From Microbispora sp. H11081 (GTDB lineage Bacteria; Actinomycetota; Actinomycetes; Streptosporangiales; Streptosporangiaceae), in NCBI RefSeq assembly GCF_012999535.1, contig NZ_JABBWV010000009.1, positions 186,001 through 250,000 on the forward strand: a DNA stretch of 64,000 nucleotides. The letters run 5' to 3'. The first letter of the stretch is position 1. Each line of letters opens with the position of its first letter. The translations under genes were made by a program, and so were the position numbers. The notes under the pieces were generated by a model, which saw only the letters and a program-made list of their open reading frames with translations, did not search any database and was not told the origin of the DNA. Positions 1 through 7,916 of the stretch are shown here, in pieces.

Positions 1-935
1 TCGTCCGCGCCGACCAGTTGCCACGGCCTCGCCTGGTCCTCGGCCAGCGCCGACCAGAAGGCGAGCCGCTCCCGCAGCACGAGCGCGGCGTCGCAGCCGG
101 CCGGCGCGGGCATGGACGGCCGGCGGGCCGCCTCGATGATCTCGTCCACGGCCTGTTCGAGCCGGTCGACGGCGAGCCTGCGCTGCTCGGCCTCGGGGCC
201 CGCGCCGCCGATGTTCAGCCGCAGCGCGGTCAGCGGGGTGCGCAGCCGGTGCGACAGGTCGGCGGCGAGCTCACGCTCGGCCGCGAGCAGTCCCGCCACC
301 TGGTCGGCCATCGTGTTGAAGGCGCGCCCGGCCGCCACCAGCTCAGGCGGGCCGTCCGGGACGATCCGCACCGTTAGGTCGCCCGCCCCGAGGGCCGCCG
401 CCGCCTGCCCGAGCCGCCGCGCCGCCCTGACCACCCGGGCCCCGAGCCGGTCGGCCACCACCACCGACCCCACCACGAGGGTGACCGCGACGCCGGTCAG
501 CACCGCCCAGGAGGCCGACACGCCCTTCCTCGCGTCCGCCTCCGGCGCGTACGCCTCGATGACGGCCCGCCGCCCGCCGCCCAGCGCGACGGGCCTGAGC
601 AACACGTATCCCCTGCCGACCGGGACGGTCCTGGCGCTTTCCGCCGCGCTCGCGACGTCGGCGGGCGCGACCCTGGAACGGCCGACCGTCCGCCCGCCCG
701 GCAGGTGGACCGCCAGCCGCGCGGCCCCCGCCGGGGTGCTGGCGAGCGCGCGCTCCAGCGCCGCCGCGTCGTCGGTCACCACGAGCGCGGGGACGATCGT
801 GGCGGCCTGGCGCTCGGCGTCCGCGAGCGCCCGGCTCTCGGCGATCTCCTTGACCGCCACGGCCAGCGGGATGAGGAAGGCCAGCGCGACCATCGCCGTC
901 ACGGCCACCGCCACCAGGGCCAGGCTGCGTCTCAC
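1..935 (-). CDS. Two-component sensor histidine kinase, truncated by window edge
   Basis: This is a membrane sensor kinase and the likely partner of the response regulator 27 nt upstream. The GTG start at 935 has GGAGG a few bases before it. Read on the minus strand: TM helix at about residues 4-29, an extracytoplasmic segment of about 110 residues, a second TM at about 142-162, a HAMP linker, then the HisKA motif DLSHRLRTP with phospho-accepting His229. The reading frame is still open at position 1, so the ATP-binding HATPase domain lies outside the window. The signal sensed is not apparent. The spacing to the regulator suggests one transcript with the regulator first. Family assignment is secure; physiological role is unknown. 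Confidence 0.88.
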   Translation of the reverse strand, partial: MRRSLALVAVAVTAMVALAFLIPLAVAVKEIAESRALADAERQAATIVPALVVTDDAAALERALASTPAGAARLAVHLPGGRTVGRSRVAPADVASAAESARTVPVGRGYVLLRPVALGGGRRAVIEAYAPEADARKGVSASWAVLTGVAVTLVVGSVVVADRLGARVVRAARRLGQAAAALGAGDLTVRIVPDGPPELVAAGRAFNTMADQVAGLLAAERELAADLSHRLRTPLTALRLNIGGAGPEAEQRRLAVDRLEQAVDEIIEAARRPSMPAPAGCDAALVLRERLAFWSALAEDQARPWQLVGAD

Positions 936-962
936 CGCGGCCTCCGCTCAGGACTCGGGGCC

Positions 963-1646
963 TCAGCCCTCGGCGGGAGGGCTGAGGCGGACGCCGACCC
1001 CCCGCACCGTGTGCAGATAACGAGGGCGGGACGCGCTCTCGCCGAGCTTGCGCCGCAGCCAGGACAGATGGACGTCGATCGTCTGGTCGTCCCCGTACGA
1101 CTGCCGCCACACCTCGGTCAGCAGTTCCCTGCGCGAGATCACCCGGCCGGGCCGCGCCGCGAGGTAGGCCAGCAGGTCGAACTCCCTGCGGGTGAGGTCG
1201 AGCGGCACGCCGTCCAGGCGGGCCTCCCTGCGGTCGGCGTCGACGACCAGGCCGCCCACCCGCGCGACCGACGACGGCGTGCCCGGCCTGGCCCGGCGCA
1301 GCACGGCTTCGAGACGAGCGTTGAGATGGTCGCCGGAGAACGGCTTGACCAGGTAGTCGTCCGCGCCGCCGCGCAGCAGGCGCACGATCTCCGCCTCGTC
1401 GTCCCGCGCGGTGGCCACGATGACCGGCACGTCGGAGATCGCCCTGAGCATCTTCAGCGCCTCCGCGCCGTCGAGGTCGGGCAGGCCCAGGTCGAGGACG
1501 ACCACGTCGGGAGCGGCGTGGGCGATCTCCCGCAGGGCGTCGAGCGCGCGGCCCGCGCTGCGGACCGCATGGCTGCGCCCTGTCAGGTCGCGGATGATCG
1601 CGGATCGGACGAACTCGTCGTCCTCAACCACCAGAACGGTCGCCAT
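963..1646 (-). CDS. OmpR/PhoB-family response regulator
   Basis: DNA-binding response regulator of 227 aa. The receiver domain (about 1-115) has the acidic pair Asp9/Asp10, phospho-acceptor Asp52, Thr79 and Lys101 in the YLVKPF motif. All catalytic positions are therefore intact. The C-terminal winged-helix domain (about 130-222) carries the typical RREFDLLAYLA and TVRGVGVRL elements. It is transcribed ahead of the histidine kinase at 1-935, which should phosphorylate it. Target genes cannot be deduced. The next gene on the opposite strand (1792) may share the divergent promoter region 1647-1791. Confidence 0.93.
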   Translation of the reverse strand: MATVLVVEDDEFVRSAIIRDLTGRSHAVRSAGRALDALREIAHAAPDVVVLDLGLPDLDGAEALKMLRAISDVPVIVATARDDEAEIVRLLRGGADDYLVKPFSGDHLNARLEAVLRRARPGTPSSVARVGGLVVDADRREARLDGVPLDLTRREFDLLAYLAARPGRVISRRELLTEVWRQSYGDDQTIDVHLSWLRRKLGESASRPRYLHTVRGVGVRLSPPAEG

Positions 1647-1791
1647 GGGGCAGAAACGTACACTCCCACTCCTTATGGCGTCCGGTAAGGCGATCCGAAA
1701 CGTACAGATTCGCAGTGATTTAAGGCAGTCACAAATCCGTAATGGATGACCGAAAAGGGCCGAGCGCCATTAACTGGCGAGGGGATAGAGT

Positions 1792-2415
1792 GTGCGGCCC
1801 ATGAGAAGGACCGCGGGTTACCTGATCGCCTGGTGCGGGGCCACCGCGCTCGCCGTAGGGGTGTCCTGGCTCGGCGTGCGCGACGTGCTGCGCAGCGCGA
1901 TCCTGGACGAGGCCCCGCTCGCCCCGGTGGTGGCCGTCGCCGTGCCGCTCTCCGCCTCGCCGGCCGCCCCCGCTCCCTCGCCGCAGGACACCCCGGACGG
2001 CGCGCCGTCCGGGAAGCCGTCGGCACGGCCGTCCTCCCCCGCGTCCGGCCGCCCGTCCCCCTCCCGCGCCCCTGCCGCCGTCACGCCGGCCCGGACGCTG
2101 ACCGCTCCCGCGCCGCGGCCGGCCCCCTCCACCCGGCCGCCCGGGCCGGCGGAGCCCTCGCCCGTCGCGCGGCCGCGCAGGACCTCCGGCGGGGAGAGCC
2201 TGCACACGTTCACGCTGCGGGGCGGCCGGGCGACCGTGTCGGTGACCTCCAGGGACTGCCGGGTGGTGACGGCGACCCCCAACGACGGCTACGAAGTCAG
2301 GGTGTGGGAGGCCGACCAGTGGCTGCGGATCGCGTTCCTCATGGACACCCACGAGTCGTCGGCGTTCTGCGTGTGGAACGCCCTGCCGCCCAGGCTCGAC
2401 ACGTACGAGAACTGA
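1792..2415 (+). CDS. Membrane-anchored Pro/Ser/Ala-rich hypothetical protein
   Basis: A 207-aa protein of unknown function. GTG at 1792 is preferred over the ATG at 1801 because GAGGGG (1779-1784) lies 7 nt before it. An N-terminal hydrophobic segment (about residues 8-27) is probably an uncleaved anchor or signal. A long low-complexity Pro/Ala/Ser/Arg stretch (about 45-130) should span the cell wall. A compact C-terminal domain (about 138-207) has two cysteines (in RDCRVV and FCVW) that could form a disulfide, as expected outside the membrane. It is divergent from the adjacent two-component operon, so it may be a target or accessory sensor; that is inference only. Confidence 0.7.
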   Translation: MRPMRRTAGYLIAWCGATALAVGVSWLGVRDVLRSAILDEAPLAPVVAVAVPLSASPAAPAPSPQDTPDGAPSGKPSARPSSPASGRPSPSRAPAAVTPARTLTAPAPRPAPSTRPPGPAEPSPVARPRRTSGGESLHTFTLRGGRATVSVTSRDCRVVTATPNDGYEVRVWEADQWLRIAFLMDTHESSAFCVWNALPPRLDTYEN

Positions 2416-2436
2416 CGGGCCCGAGCGGGGGAACGC

Positions 2437-3153
2437 TCAGTCGAGCAGGGTGCGGTACTTCTTCAGCTCCTCGACCTCGGCGCTCAGGGCCGTCGTGGTG
2501 GCGACGGCCAGCGCCCTGGCTCCCGCGAAGACGCCCTCGGCCTGCTCGGCCCGGGCGAGCTTGATCGCGCCGTTGTCGTGCTCGATCATCAGCGTCACGT
2601 ACTTGCGGTCGAACCGCGGGCCGTCGAGCTTGGCGAGCGCCTCGATCTCGGCCCTCGTCAGCATGCCCGGCATCGCGTGGTCGCGCGGCAGCGGCTCCTC
2701 GCCCCACATGTCGAGCCAGTCCCTGAACGTACGCATGTCGGTGTCGCGGGCCGTTGCGACCTTCGCCGCGAACTCCCTGACCCACGGGTCGCCCGCCCGC
2801 GTCTCCGCGAGCCTGGCCATCTCCAGGGCCTGGAGGTGGTGCGGGACCATCTTCCTGGCGAACGTCACGTCGGCGGCGTTCCTGCCGTCTGACCCCTCCG
2901 CGGGGCCGGTCTCGTCCGGTGCGGCGGTGGGCGGGGTCTCCGGGGCGGCCTGCGAGGTGAGCGCCGCATCAGGAGTGGCAGCGGGTTCCGCGGCGCTTTC
3001 CGCGACGGCCGGGACCGCGGGAGACGGCGACCCGGCCCGGTTCGCGGGGTCCGGTGCGCCGCACCCGGCGAGCAGCACCGTCGCGAGCACGCCGCTCAGC
3101 GCGCCCGTCGCACGAGCCGTCACTGCGGTGAGCCGGTGGATAGTGGTCGTCAC
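2437..3153 (-). CDS. DUF305 family lipoprotein
   Basis: Secreted lipoprotein of 238 aa with a ferritin-like DUF305 domain. A GTG start at 3153 with an AAGG-type ribosome site gives a signal peptide ending in the lipobox LLAGC (Cys31). Upstream in-frame codons are not coding-like. After a Pro/Ala/Thr-rich spacer, the DUF305 core shows MVPHHLQAL at about residue 108 and a second helix with MIEHDNGAI. The first His-His pair is intact, while the second has His-Asp. DUF305 proteins are often found with copper or metal handling genes, but none is adjacent here, so the function remains open. Confidence 0.85.
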   Translation of the reverse strand: MTTTIHRLTAVTARATGALSGVLATVLLAGCGAPDPANRAGSPSPAVPAVAESAAEPAATPDAALTSQAAPETPPTAAPDETGPAEGSDGRNAADVTFARKMVPHHLQALEMARLAETRAGDPWVREFAAKVATARDTDMRTFRDWLDMWGEEPLPRDHAMPGMLTRAEIEALAKLDGPRFDRKYVTLMIEHDNGAIKLARAEQAEGVFAGARALAVATTTALSAEVEELKKYRTLLD

Positions 3154-3512
3154 TGGAGGCCTTTCCGGTTCTGGCTCGGGGACGGCCGCGCCCATCTCTG
3201 AGGGCCGGGCGCGATCCGTCCGTCCATGATCCCTCTGCCGCAGGACCCTACCGCCGGGCGGTTCCGGTCGTCCCCAGCATGGCATTTCGGCATATTTACG
3301 ATCATTATCGGACAAGCAGGTCTATACGTGTCAAAATTCCCGCTCACTTCCCTGAAGCACGCCCGTGCTCTAGCCTCCAACTGTGCTAAACGGGAGCGAA
3401 ACTCTACGAAAGGTTTCACACCGAGGAAACCTCTGTTGACACGAGCGAAACAGTGATACTTTCGCTTGGGAGCGCTCCCAAGCCGTGTGAACCTTCGGGC
3501 CGAGGAGACCGG
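3154..3512. other. Divergent intergenic region with lacI promoter
   Basis: This 359-bp gap is visibly more AT-rich than the flanking genes. It holds a -35-like TTGACA (3436-3441) followed by a -10-like TACTTT (3457-3462; spacer 15, shorter than ideal). An inverted repeat GCGAAA-N9-TTTCGC (3445-3465) overlaps it. The perfect palindrome at 3464-3483 lies just downstream and GAGGAGA (3502-3508) is the ribosome site of lacI. The left part should hold the promoter for the DUF305 gene. No coding potential was seen. Confidence 0.55.
3464..3483. promoter_or_regulatory. CelR/CebR-type LacI operator (perfect palindrome)
   Basis: A 20-bp perfect palindrome whose core TGGGAGCGCTCCCA is, from established knowledge, the box bound by cellulase/cellobiose regulators CelR (Thermobifida fusca) and CebR (Streptomyces). 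It sits at the expected transcription start, 30 nt before the lacI start codon, so autoregulation by the encoded LacI protein is likely. Confidence 0.8.
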
Positions 3513-4517
3513 ATGGCCGATCTTCCCACCCTCGCAGAGGTAGCCGCCGCAGCCGGCGTCTCCCCGGCAACAGCTTCCCGGGTCTTGACCGGCTCGGTAC
3601 GCGTGACCACGTCGACTCGCCGACAAGTCCACGACGCGATGTCGCGTCTGGGCTATGTCAGGCGCCGCGCCCCCAGGGGGTCGGCGGGCAGGCGAGCCGA
3701 GCAGATCATCGCCGCGGTCGTCTGCGAGCACAGTCCACGCCTTTTTACCGAGCCGTTCTACGCCAGGCTCCTGTCCGCCTGCGAGGAGGTGCTGACGACG
3801 CACGGGGTCCCCATGGTCGTGATGACCGCGACCCCGGCGACCGCCTCCATCGCCGCGCCACCGCTGGTCGCGGGCTCCGTCGACGGAGTCCTATTGATCG
3901 GCGCACGCGCGCGGCACCCCCTCGCGGTCACGCTGGCAGCCTCTGGCGTCCCGGTGCGCTGTGCCGGGCGACCGCCGGACGGCATCGACCTCCCGTTCGT
4001 CGACATGGACAACCATGACGGCGGACGACAGGCGGCCGAGCACCTGCTGCTCAGCAACCGCAAGCACATCGCCACGATCGCCGGGCCGCCGACCCTGCCG
4101 GCCGCCCGCGACCGGCTGGAGGGCTTCCGGCAGACGCTTCGCGACGCCGGTGTGCTCGACATGCCCGTGGCGTACGGCGACTTCACGCACGCCTCGGGCG
4201 CGCACGCGATGCAGTGGCTGCTGCAACGGGCGCCGCACATCGACGCCGTGTTCGCGGCGTCGGACGTGATGGCGGCCGGGGCGATGCAGACGCTGCGCCG
4301 CGCCGGGCGGAAGGTGCCGGACGACGTGGCCGTCATCGGATACGACGACGCGCCCGTGGCCAGGCACACCTCGCCGGCGCTGACCACCGTACGACAGCCC
4401 GTCGAGGAAATGGCCACGCTCGCCGCACGACTGCTTCTCATGACACTCGGGGACGGCGACAATCCAAAGGGCAATCCGGTGCTGCCCACGGAACTGGTGG
4501 TTCGTGAATCGGCCTGA
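3513..4517 (+). CDS. LacI-family transcriptional regulator (CelR/CebR-like)
   Basis: A 334-aa sugar-responsive repressor. The N-terminal HTH (LAEVAAAAGVSPATASRVL, about residues 7-25) is followed by the hinge and a periplasmic-binding-protein-like sensor domain ending in the conserved DDVAVIGYDD and TTVRQP motifs. The ATG at 3513 is chosen because GAGGAGA lies 4 nt upstream and the upstream in-frame extension runs through the operator. The gene overlaps the Ser/Thr kinase start by 14 nt, so the two are translationally coupled. The palindromes at 3464-3483 and 6015-6028 match the CelR/CebR box, which suggests a cello-oligosaccharide or related glucoside as effector. Ligand identity is inference. 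Confidence 0.88.
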   Translation: MADLPTLAEVAAAAGVSPATASRVLTGSVRVTTSTRRQVHDAMSRLGYVRRRAPRGSAGRRAEQIIAAVVCEHSPRLFTEPFYARLLSACEEVLTTHGVPMVVMTATPATASIAAPPLVAGSVDGVLLIGARARHPLAVTLAASGVPVRCAGRPPDGIDLPFVDMDNHDGGRQAAEHLLLSNRKHIATIAGPPTLPAARDRLEGFRQTLRDAGVLDMPVAYGDFTHASGAHAMQWLLQRAPHIDAVFAASDVMAAGAMQTLRRAGRKVPDDVAVIGYDDAPVARHTSPALTTVRQPVEEMATLAARLLLMTLGDGDNPKGNPVLPTELVVRESA

Positions 4518-6012
4518 GCTTCAAGAAGGCGACGTCCTGACCCGTCGCTATCTGCTCCAGGAGCGGATAGCGACGGGGGGGATGTCGGTCATCTGGCGTG
4601 CCTTCGACCAGTCACTCCAGCGTTTGGTCGCCATCAAGGTGCTGGACGGCTCGCTCGACGACGACAGCCCAGGACGAGAACTCATGCGCCGGGAGGCCAG
4701 GGCCACCGCCCGGCTGATCCACCCGGACGCGATCGAGGTCTACGACTACGGCGAGACGGTCACGAACGGCGGCAGGCTGGCGTCCTTCGTGGTCATGCGC
4801 CTGCTGGAGGGCCGGTCGCTGGCCGACCGGATCATGGAGGGCCCGCTGCCCTGGGCCGAGGCGACGGAGATCGCCGCCGGGCTGGCGAAGGTGCTGGCGG
4901 CCGCGCACGACCGGGGCATCGTCCACCGGGACGTCACCCCGGAGAACGTGCTGCTCGCCGACGACGGGCCCAAACTGCTCGACTTCGGCATCGCCGCCTT
5001 CATCGGCGAGGCCGACGACCAGCTCGTCGCCGACTTCGGCACGCCGCCGTACGTCGCGCCGGAGCGGCTGAAGGGGACGACGGCCGACCCTGCCGTGGAC
5101 GTCTACGCGCTCGGCGTGCTGCTGTTCGAGATGCTGACGGGGGCGCTGCCGTACCCCGAGAAGACCTGGGAGGCCATCGAGGCGGCACGACGGGAGGGAC
5201 CGCCTCCGGTCCCCGAAGGAGTGCCCGGCCTGCCGCAGGAGGTCGCCGACCTGTGCCGGCGCTGCCTGTGCCCCGACCCCGTGGACCGGCCGAGCGCGCG
5301 GGCGGTCGCCGCCGCCCTGAGCGCGGTGAAGAAGCCGCCTGGCCCGCGCGGGAGCGGCTGGGGCGCCGCCGCCGTCGGAGCAGCCGCTCTGGGCGGCGTT
5401 CTCTGGTTCACCCAGACGGGTGGCCCCGAGATCTCGGCCGGAGCCGTCCAGCCCACCCCTTCAGGGGCGTACGCGCAGGCCACCGCCTCGCCGTTGCCGT
5501 CACCGCCGCCGCAGGTCGAGACCGTCGCCGGTCCCGTCAGCGCGCCCGCCGCCAAGCCACGGCACACGGTCGCGCCCGTCGCGGACCCGGTACGCACGAC
5601 CGGGCCGGCCCGGCACCGCCCCTCCCCCACGGGCAGTGTCAAGGTCGTCAAGAAGGAGCGGACCTCGGAAGACACCGCCAGGCGGCCGAGGCACTCGGCC
5701 ACCGGCAAATCCGAGGTCGCACCCCTGCCCCTGGCCACCACGGCCCCGCCCCTGGGGGTCGACGCCGCGGTCCGGCAGTTCAACCTGCTGGTGGACGGCG
5801 CGGAGGCCACCCACGACATCGACGACGACGTCGCCCTGGACCTCAAGCAGGTGCTGCGCAACTCCGTAGACAGCGGCCAGGGCCTGGCCGCCTTGCGGGA
5901 GAAGATCGAGGTTCGGCACCGCGAGGGACGGCTGCCCCTCGTGCTGAAGGGGCATCTGCTGGCCGCGCTCGACCGGGTCGAAGCCGCGTTGGCACAGGCT
6001 CGCAATACCTGA
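4504..6012 (+). CDS. Transmembrane Ser/Thr protein kinase
   Basis: A 502-aa receptor-type kinase. The kinase domain (about 14-275) shows the Gly-rich loop IATGGMS, Lys45 in VAIKVL, HRD at 141-143 and DFG at 160-162. The usual catalytic-loop lysine (HRDxKxxN) is Thr145 (HRDVTPEN). A TM segment (about 286-303) leads to a Pro/Ser/Thr-rich extracellular stretch and a C-terminal helical domain (about 415-500) of unknown role; no PASTA repeats are present. The GTG start lies inside the end of lacI (14-nt overlap), which ties this kinase to sugar-responsive control. A CelR-type box follows 2 nt after the stop codon. Substrates are unknown. Confidence 0.9.
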   Translation: MNRPELQEGDVLTRRYLLQERIATGGMSVIWRAFDQSLQRLVAIKVLDGSLDDDSPGRELMRREARATARLIHPDAIEVYDYGETVTNGGRLASFVVMRLLEGRSLADRIMEGPLPWAEATEIAAGLAKVLAAAHDRGIVHRDVTPENVLLADDGPKLLDFGIAAFIGEADDQLVADFGTPPYVAPERLKGTTADPAVDVYALGVLLFEMLTGALPYPEKTWEAIEAARREGPPPVPEGVPGLPQEVADLCRRCLCPDPVDRPSARAVAAALSAVKKPPGPRGSGWGAAAVGAAALGGVLWFTQTGGPEISAGAVQPTPSGAYAQATASPLPSPPPQVETVAGPVSAPAAKPRHTVAPVADPVRTTGPARHRPSPTGSVKVVKKERTSEDTARRPRHSATGKSEVAPLPLATTAPPLGVDAAVRQFNLLVDGAEATHDIDDDVALDLKQVLRNSVDSGQGLAALREKIEVRHREGRLPLVLKGHLLAALDRVEAALAQARNT

Positions 6013-6014
6013 AG

Positions 6015-6028
6015 TGGGAGCGCTCCCA
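6015..6028. promoter_or_regulatory. Second CelR/CebR-type box, TGGGAGCGCTCCCA
   Basis: A perfect 14-bp palindrome identical to the core of the site at 3464-3483, starting 2 nt after the kinase stop codon and 212 nt before mscL. It could act as a second looping operator for the lacI-kinase pair, as an operator for a downstream promoter, or as a short hairpin (TGGGA/TCCCA) in RNA. No U-tract follows, so a classical terminator is less likely. Confidence 0.65.
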
Positions 6029-6240
6029 GAACAAGGAGCGGTCGAGTTTCGTCAGGACCGTAAGTCGGATGGCGTCCGATAAGCGTCCCCACGGGGACCG
6101 AAATAATCGCCCGCTCCGCGCGGGCTCCCGACGGCGCCCCGCTCTCCGGCATCCAGGCCGCGCCGACCGCAGCCCGGGAGGGCGGCTTCCCCGCGTACCC
6201 CCTTGCATAAGACCGGGCAAACCGGATACCTCGTTCTCCC

Positions 6241-6669
6241 ATGAGCGGATTCAAGAAGTTCCTCATGCGAGGCAACCTGGTGGAGCTCGCCGTCGCCGTC
6301 GTCGTGGGCGCGACGTTCAGCGGGCTCATCCAGGCGCTCGTAGAGGACCTGATCACCCCCCTGATCGCGGCCGTCACCGGCGGCAAGCAGCCCGACTTCT
6401 CCAGCTATACGTTCACCGTCAACGGCGCGGTGTTCAAGTACGGCGACTTCGTCAACCACCTGCTGACGTTCATGATCATCGCGGCCGTCGTCTACTGGTT
6501 GGTCGTCCTGCCCATGACGCGGTTCCTGAGCCTCTTCGACCGGGACAAGGAGGCCACCGAGAAGAAGTGCCCCGAGTGCCTGTCGGACATCCCCGTCGAC
6601 GCCCGGCGCTGCGCGTTCTGCACGGTCGAACTGTCCACCATGGCAGCCGCCGAGAAGCCCCCTGCCTGA
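6241..6669 (+). CDS. mscL: Large-conductance mechanosensitive channel MscL with C-terminal zinc ribbon
   Basis: A 142-aa osmotic safety valve of the plasma membrane. The N-terminal signature GNLVELAVAVVVGATF opens TM1 and TM2 spans about 77-97 (FMIIAAVVYWLVVL). The cytoplasmic tail carries a CPEC-N11-CAFC zinc-ribbon motif (about 117-133) in place of the usual short charged helix. No Shine-Dalgarno sequence precedes the ATG. TTGCAT (6203-6208) and GATACC (6225-6230) could form a promoter that starts close to the ATG, so a leaderless transcript is possible. The gene stands alone. Confidence 0.93.
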   Translation: MSGFKKFLMRGNLVELAVAVVVGATFSGLIQALVEDLITPLIAAVTGGKQPDFSSYTFTVNGAVFKYGDFVNHLLTFMIIAAVVYWLVVLPMTRFLSLFDRDKEATEKKCPECLSDIPVDARRCAFCTVELSTMAAAEKPPA

Positions 6670-6686
6670 CCTCTCGCGAGGCCCCG

Positions 6687-7280
6687 TCAGGGCGTGAAAC
6701 GCGTCCGCGTCCGCTCGCCCGCCTCCGCGGGCTCCTGGGGAACGGGACTGCCCGAGTACCGCAGCACGTCCACGATGACGAGAGACGTCCGGTGCGGGTC
6801 CCTGGTGATCCGCACCTCTCGGGCCAGCCAGCATGCGGCGGCGATCATGTCGCGGGCCTGTTCGAGGTCTCCCGGGCTGGTCCCCGCCCTGCACCACACC
6901 CACAGGCGCTCGCCGAACGGCTCCGGCCTCGTGCGGAGGATGACCGGCAGCTTCCCTCGCCGGTTGACGACCAACGCCTCGGCGCAGGCCTTCCGTACGC
7001 GGTGGGGGGTCACCACGCACCAGAACCGGCCGGCCACCTCCCGCCGGGCCCGCGGCGAGATCAGTACGAACAGGCAGGCCAGGGAGCCTGTGATGATCGT
7101 TACGGCCGGCCCCGCCGTACGCACCGTGACGACCACCACCGCCGGCCCTCCCACCAGCAGCACCGTCTCGTAGCGCCATCTCCACAGCACCACCAGCGGC
7201 CCCGGCCGGGCGACGGGAGAGGTCTCCCGTTCGATGAACCGCAGAACCAGATGCGTGTTCCGCCTGATCGGGTGCCTCAT
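6687..7280 (-). CDS. Hypothetical membrane protein (two TM segments)
   Basis: A 197-aa protein without a recognised family. From the ATG at 7280: a basic N-terminus (MRHPIRRNTHLVLRFIE), a hydrophobic stretch of about 50 residues that can form two helices, then a soluble C-terminal part containing VTPHRVRKAC, LVVNRRGKLPVILRT and WVWCRAGTS. The C-terminal part resembles small DNA- or RNA-handling helper proteins only by composition. The start codon overlaps the stop of the upstream zinc-ribbon gene in an ATGA arrangement, so the two are coupled and probably function together. Confidence 0.68.
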   Translation of the reverse strand: MRHPIRRNTHLVLRFIERETSPVARPGPLVVLWRWRYETVLLVGGPAVVVVTVRTAGPAVTIITGSLACLFVLISPRARREVAGRFWCVVTPHRVRKACAEALVVNRRGKLPVILRTRPEPFGERLWVWCRAGTSPGDLEQARDMIAAACWLAREVRITRDPHRTSLVIVDVLRYSGSPVPQEPAEAGERTRTRFTP

Positions 7281-7585
7281 GCGCGGCCGCCTGACGGGCG
7301 CTCGGGCTTGCGGGAGGAGGGGGTTTCCAGCAGGTTCACCCGTCCGGTCCCCCGGCAGCGGCGGCAGGGCAGGCCGGTCGGGCACCGCCCCTTCGCCGAG
7401 CAGACGCGGCAGGGGGCCAGAGCGTCGAACCGGGGGTCGCGGTAGGTGTGGGCGTGCCAGGTGCGCCGGATCTCCCAGCGCTGAACCCAGGCGAACGCGT
7501 CGATCTCGGCGAACGCCTCCTCGCCTACCCTCCAGAGGAGGGCGACGATGCGCATCCGTAACCCCGTGAGGGAAGGAGCGCGCAT
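7277..7585 (-). CDS. Small zinc-ribbon-like hypothetical protein
   Basis: A 102-aa protein of unknown function. The C-terminal half has CRVC and CRRC pairs plus single cysteines in RCPTGLPC, which resembles a DnaJ-type cysteine-rich or zinc-ribbon fold. The N-terminal half is helical with several Trp (WRVGEEAFAEIDAFAWVQRWE). The start ATG at 7585 has a poor ribosome site; an internal ATG 10 codons later is an alternative. It forms an ATGA-coupled pair with the membrane protein at 6687-7280 and is divergent from the XRE gene at 7917. Confidence 0.62.
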   Translation of the reverse strand: MRAPSLTGLRMRIVALLWRVGEEAFAEIDAFAWVQRWEIRRTWHAHTYRDPRFDALAPCRVCSAKGRCPTGLPCRRCRGTGRVNLLETPSSRKPERPSGGRA

Positions 7586-7916
7586 GTTCTTGTTGTTAGA
7601 GTTCACGGGATCATCCCTTTGCCTTGCAAGCAGGTCGGATGGTCGTCTGCGCTGGGTCGATGTGCCACCATCGGCCCAGCAGCGCGTTTCAGAAGAAAAG
7701 GGCCGGAAGACTGGCCCCTGATTCGCATCGCCTCCCTCCGGGAACCGGCTGGTCCAGCCGCCACGTTGAGGCTTATGTCCTAGCTTTACCCGCAGTTGCC
7801 GTTGGCAACCTTCATTTGGCAATTGCCATTGACGTTTTCCTGCGGCAACTGCCAGCGGGATGCTACGCTGCACCTTTCGGGCCCACCACAGAACGCGTAC
7901 GCAGAAGGTGACCGCT
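7586..7916. other. Divergent promoter region with TTGCC/GGCAA inverted-repeat cluster
   Basis: This 331-bp gap holds no credible gene. Between 7795 and 7853 it has three related inverted repeats: GTTGCC-GTT-GGCAAC (7795-7809), the perfect 12-mer TGGCAATTGCCA (7817-7828) and GGCAACTGCC (7845-7853). They share the half-site TTGCC and lie upstream of the XRE gene, whose AAGGTGA ribosome site is visible at about 7904-7910. Confidence 0.55.
7795..7853. promoter_or_regulatory. Candidate operator array for the XRE regulator
   Basis: Three inverted repeats with the common half-site TTGCC/GGCAA are packed in 59 bp, about 20-27 bp centre to centre. Their position upstream of a helix-turn-helix gene suggests autoregulatory binding sites. 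This is seen in the sequence; the binding protein is inferred. Confidence 0.5.

Noticed and set aside
5253-7445. A 730-codon frame over the kinase end, mscL and the next gene
   Set aside because: It is a shadow frame over three real genes and has an Arg/Gly-rich random-looking product.
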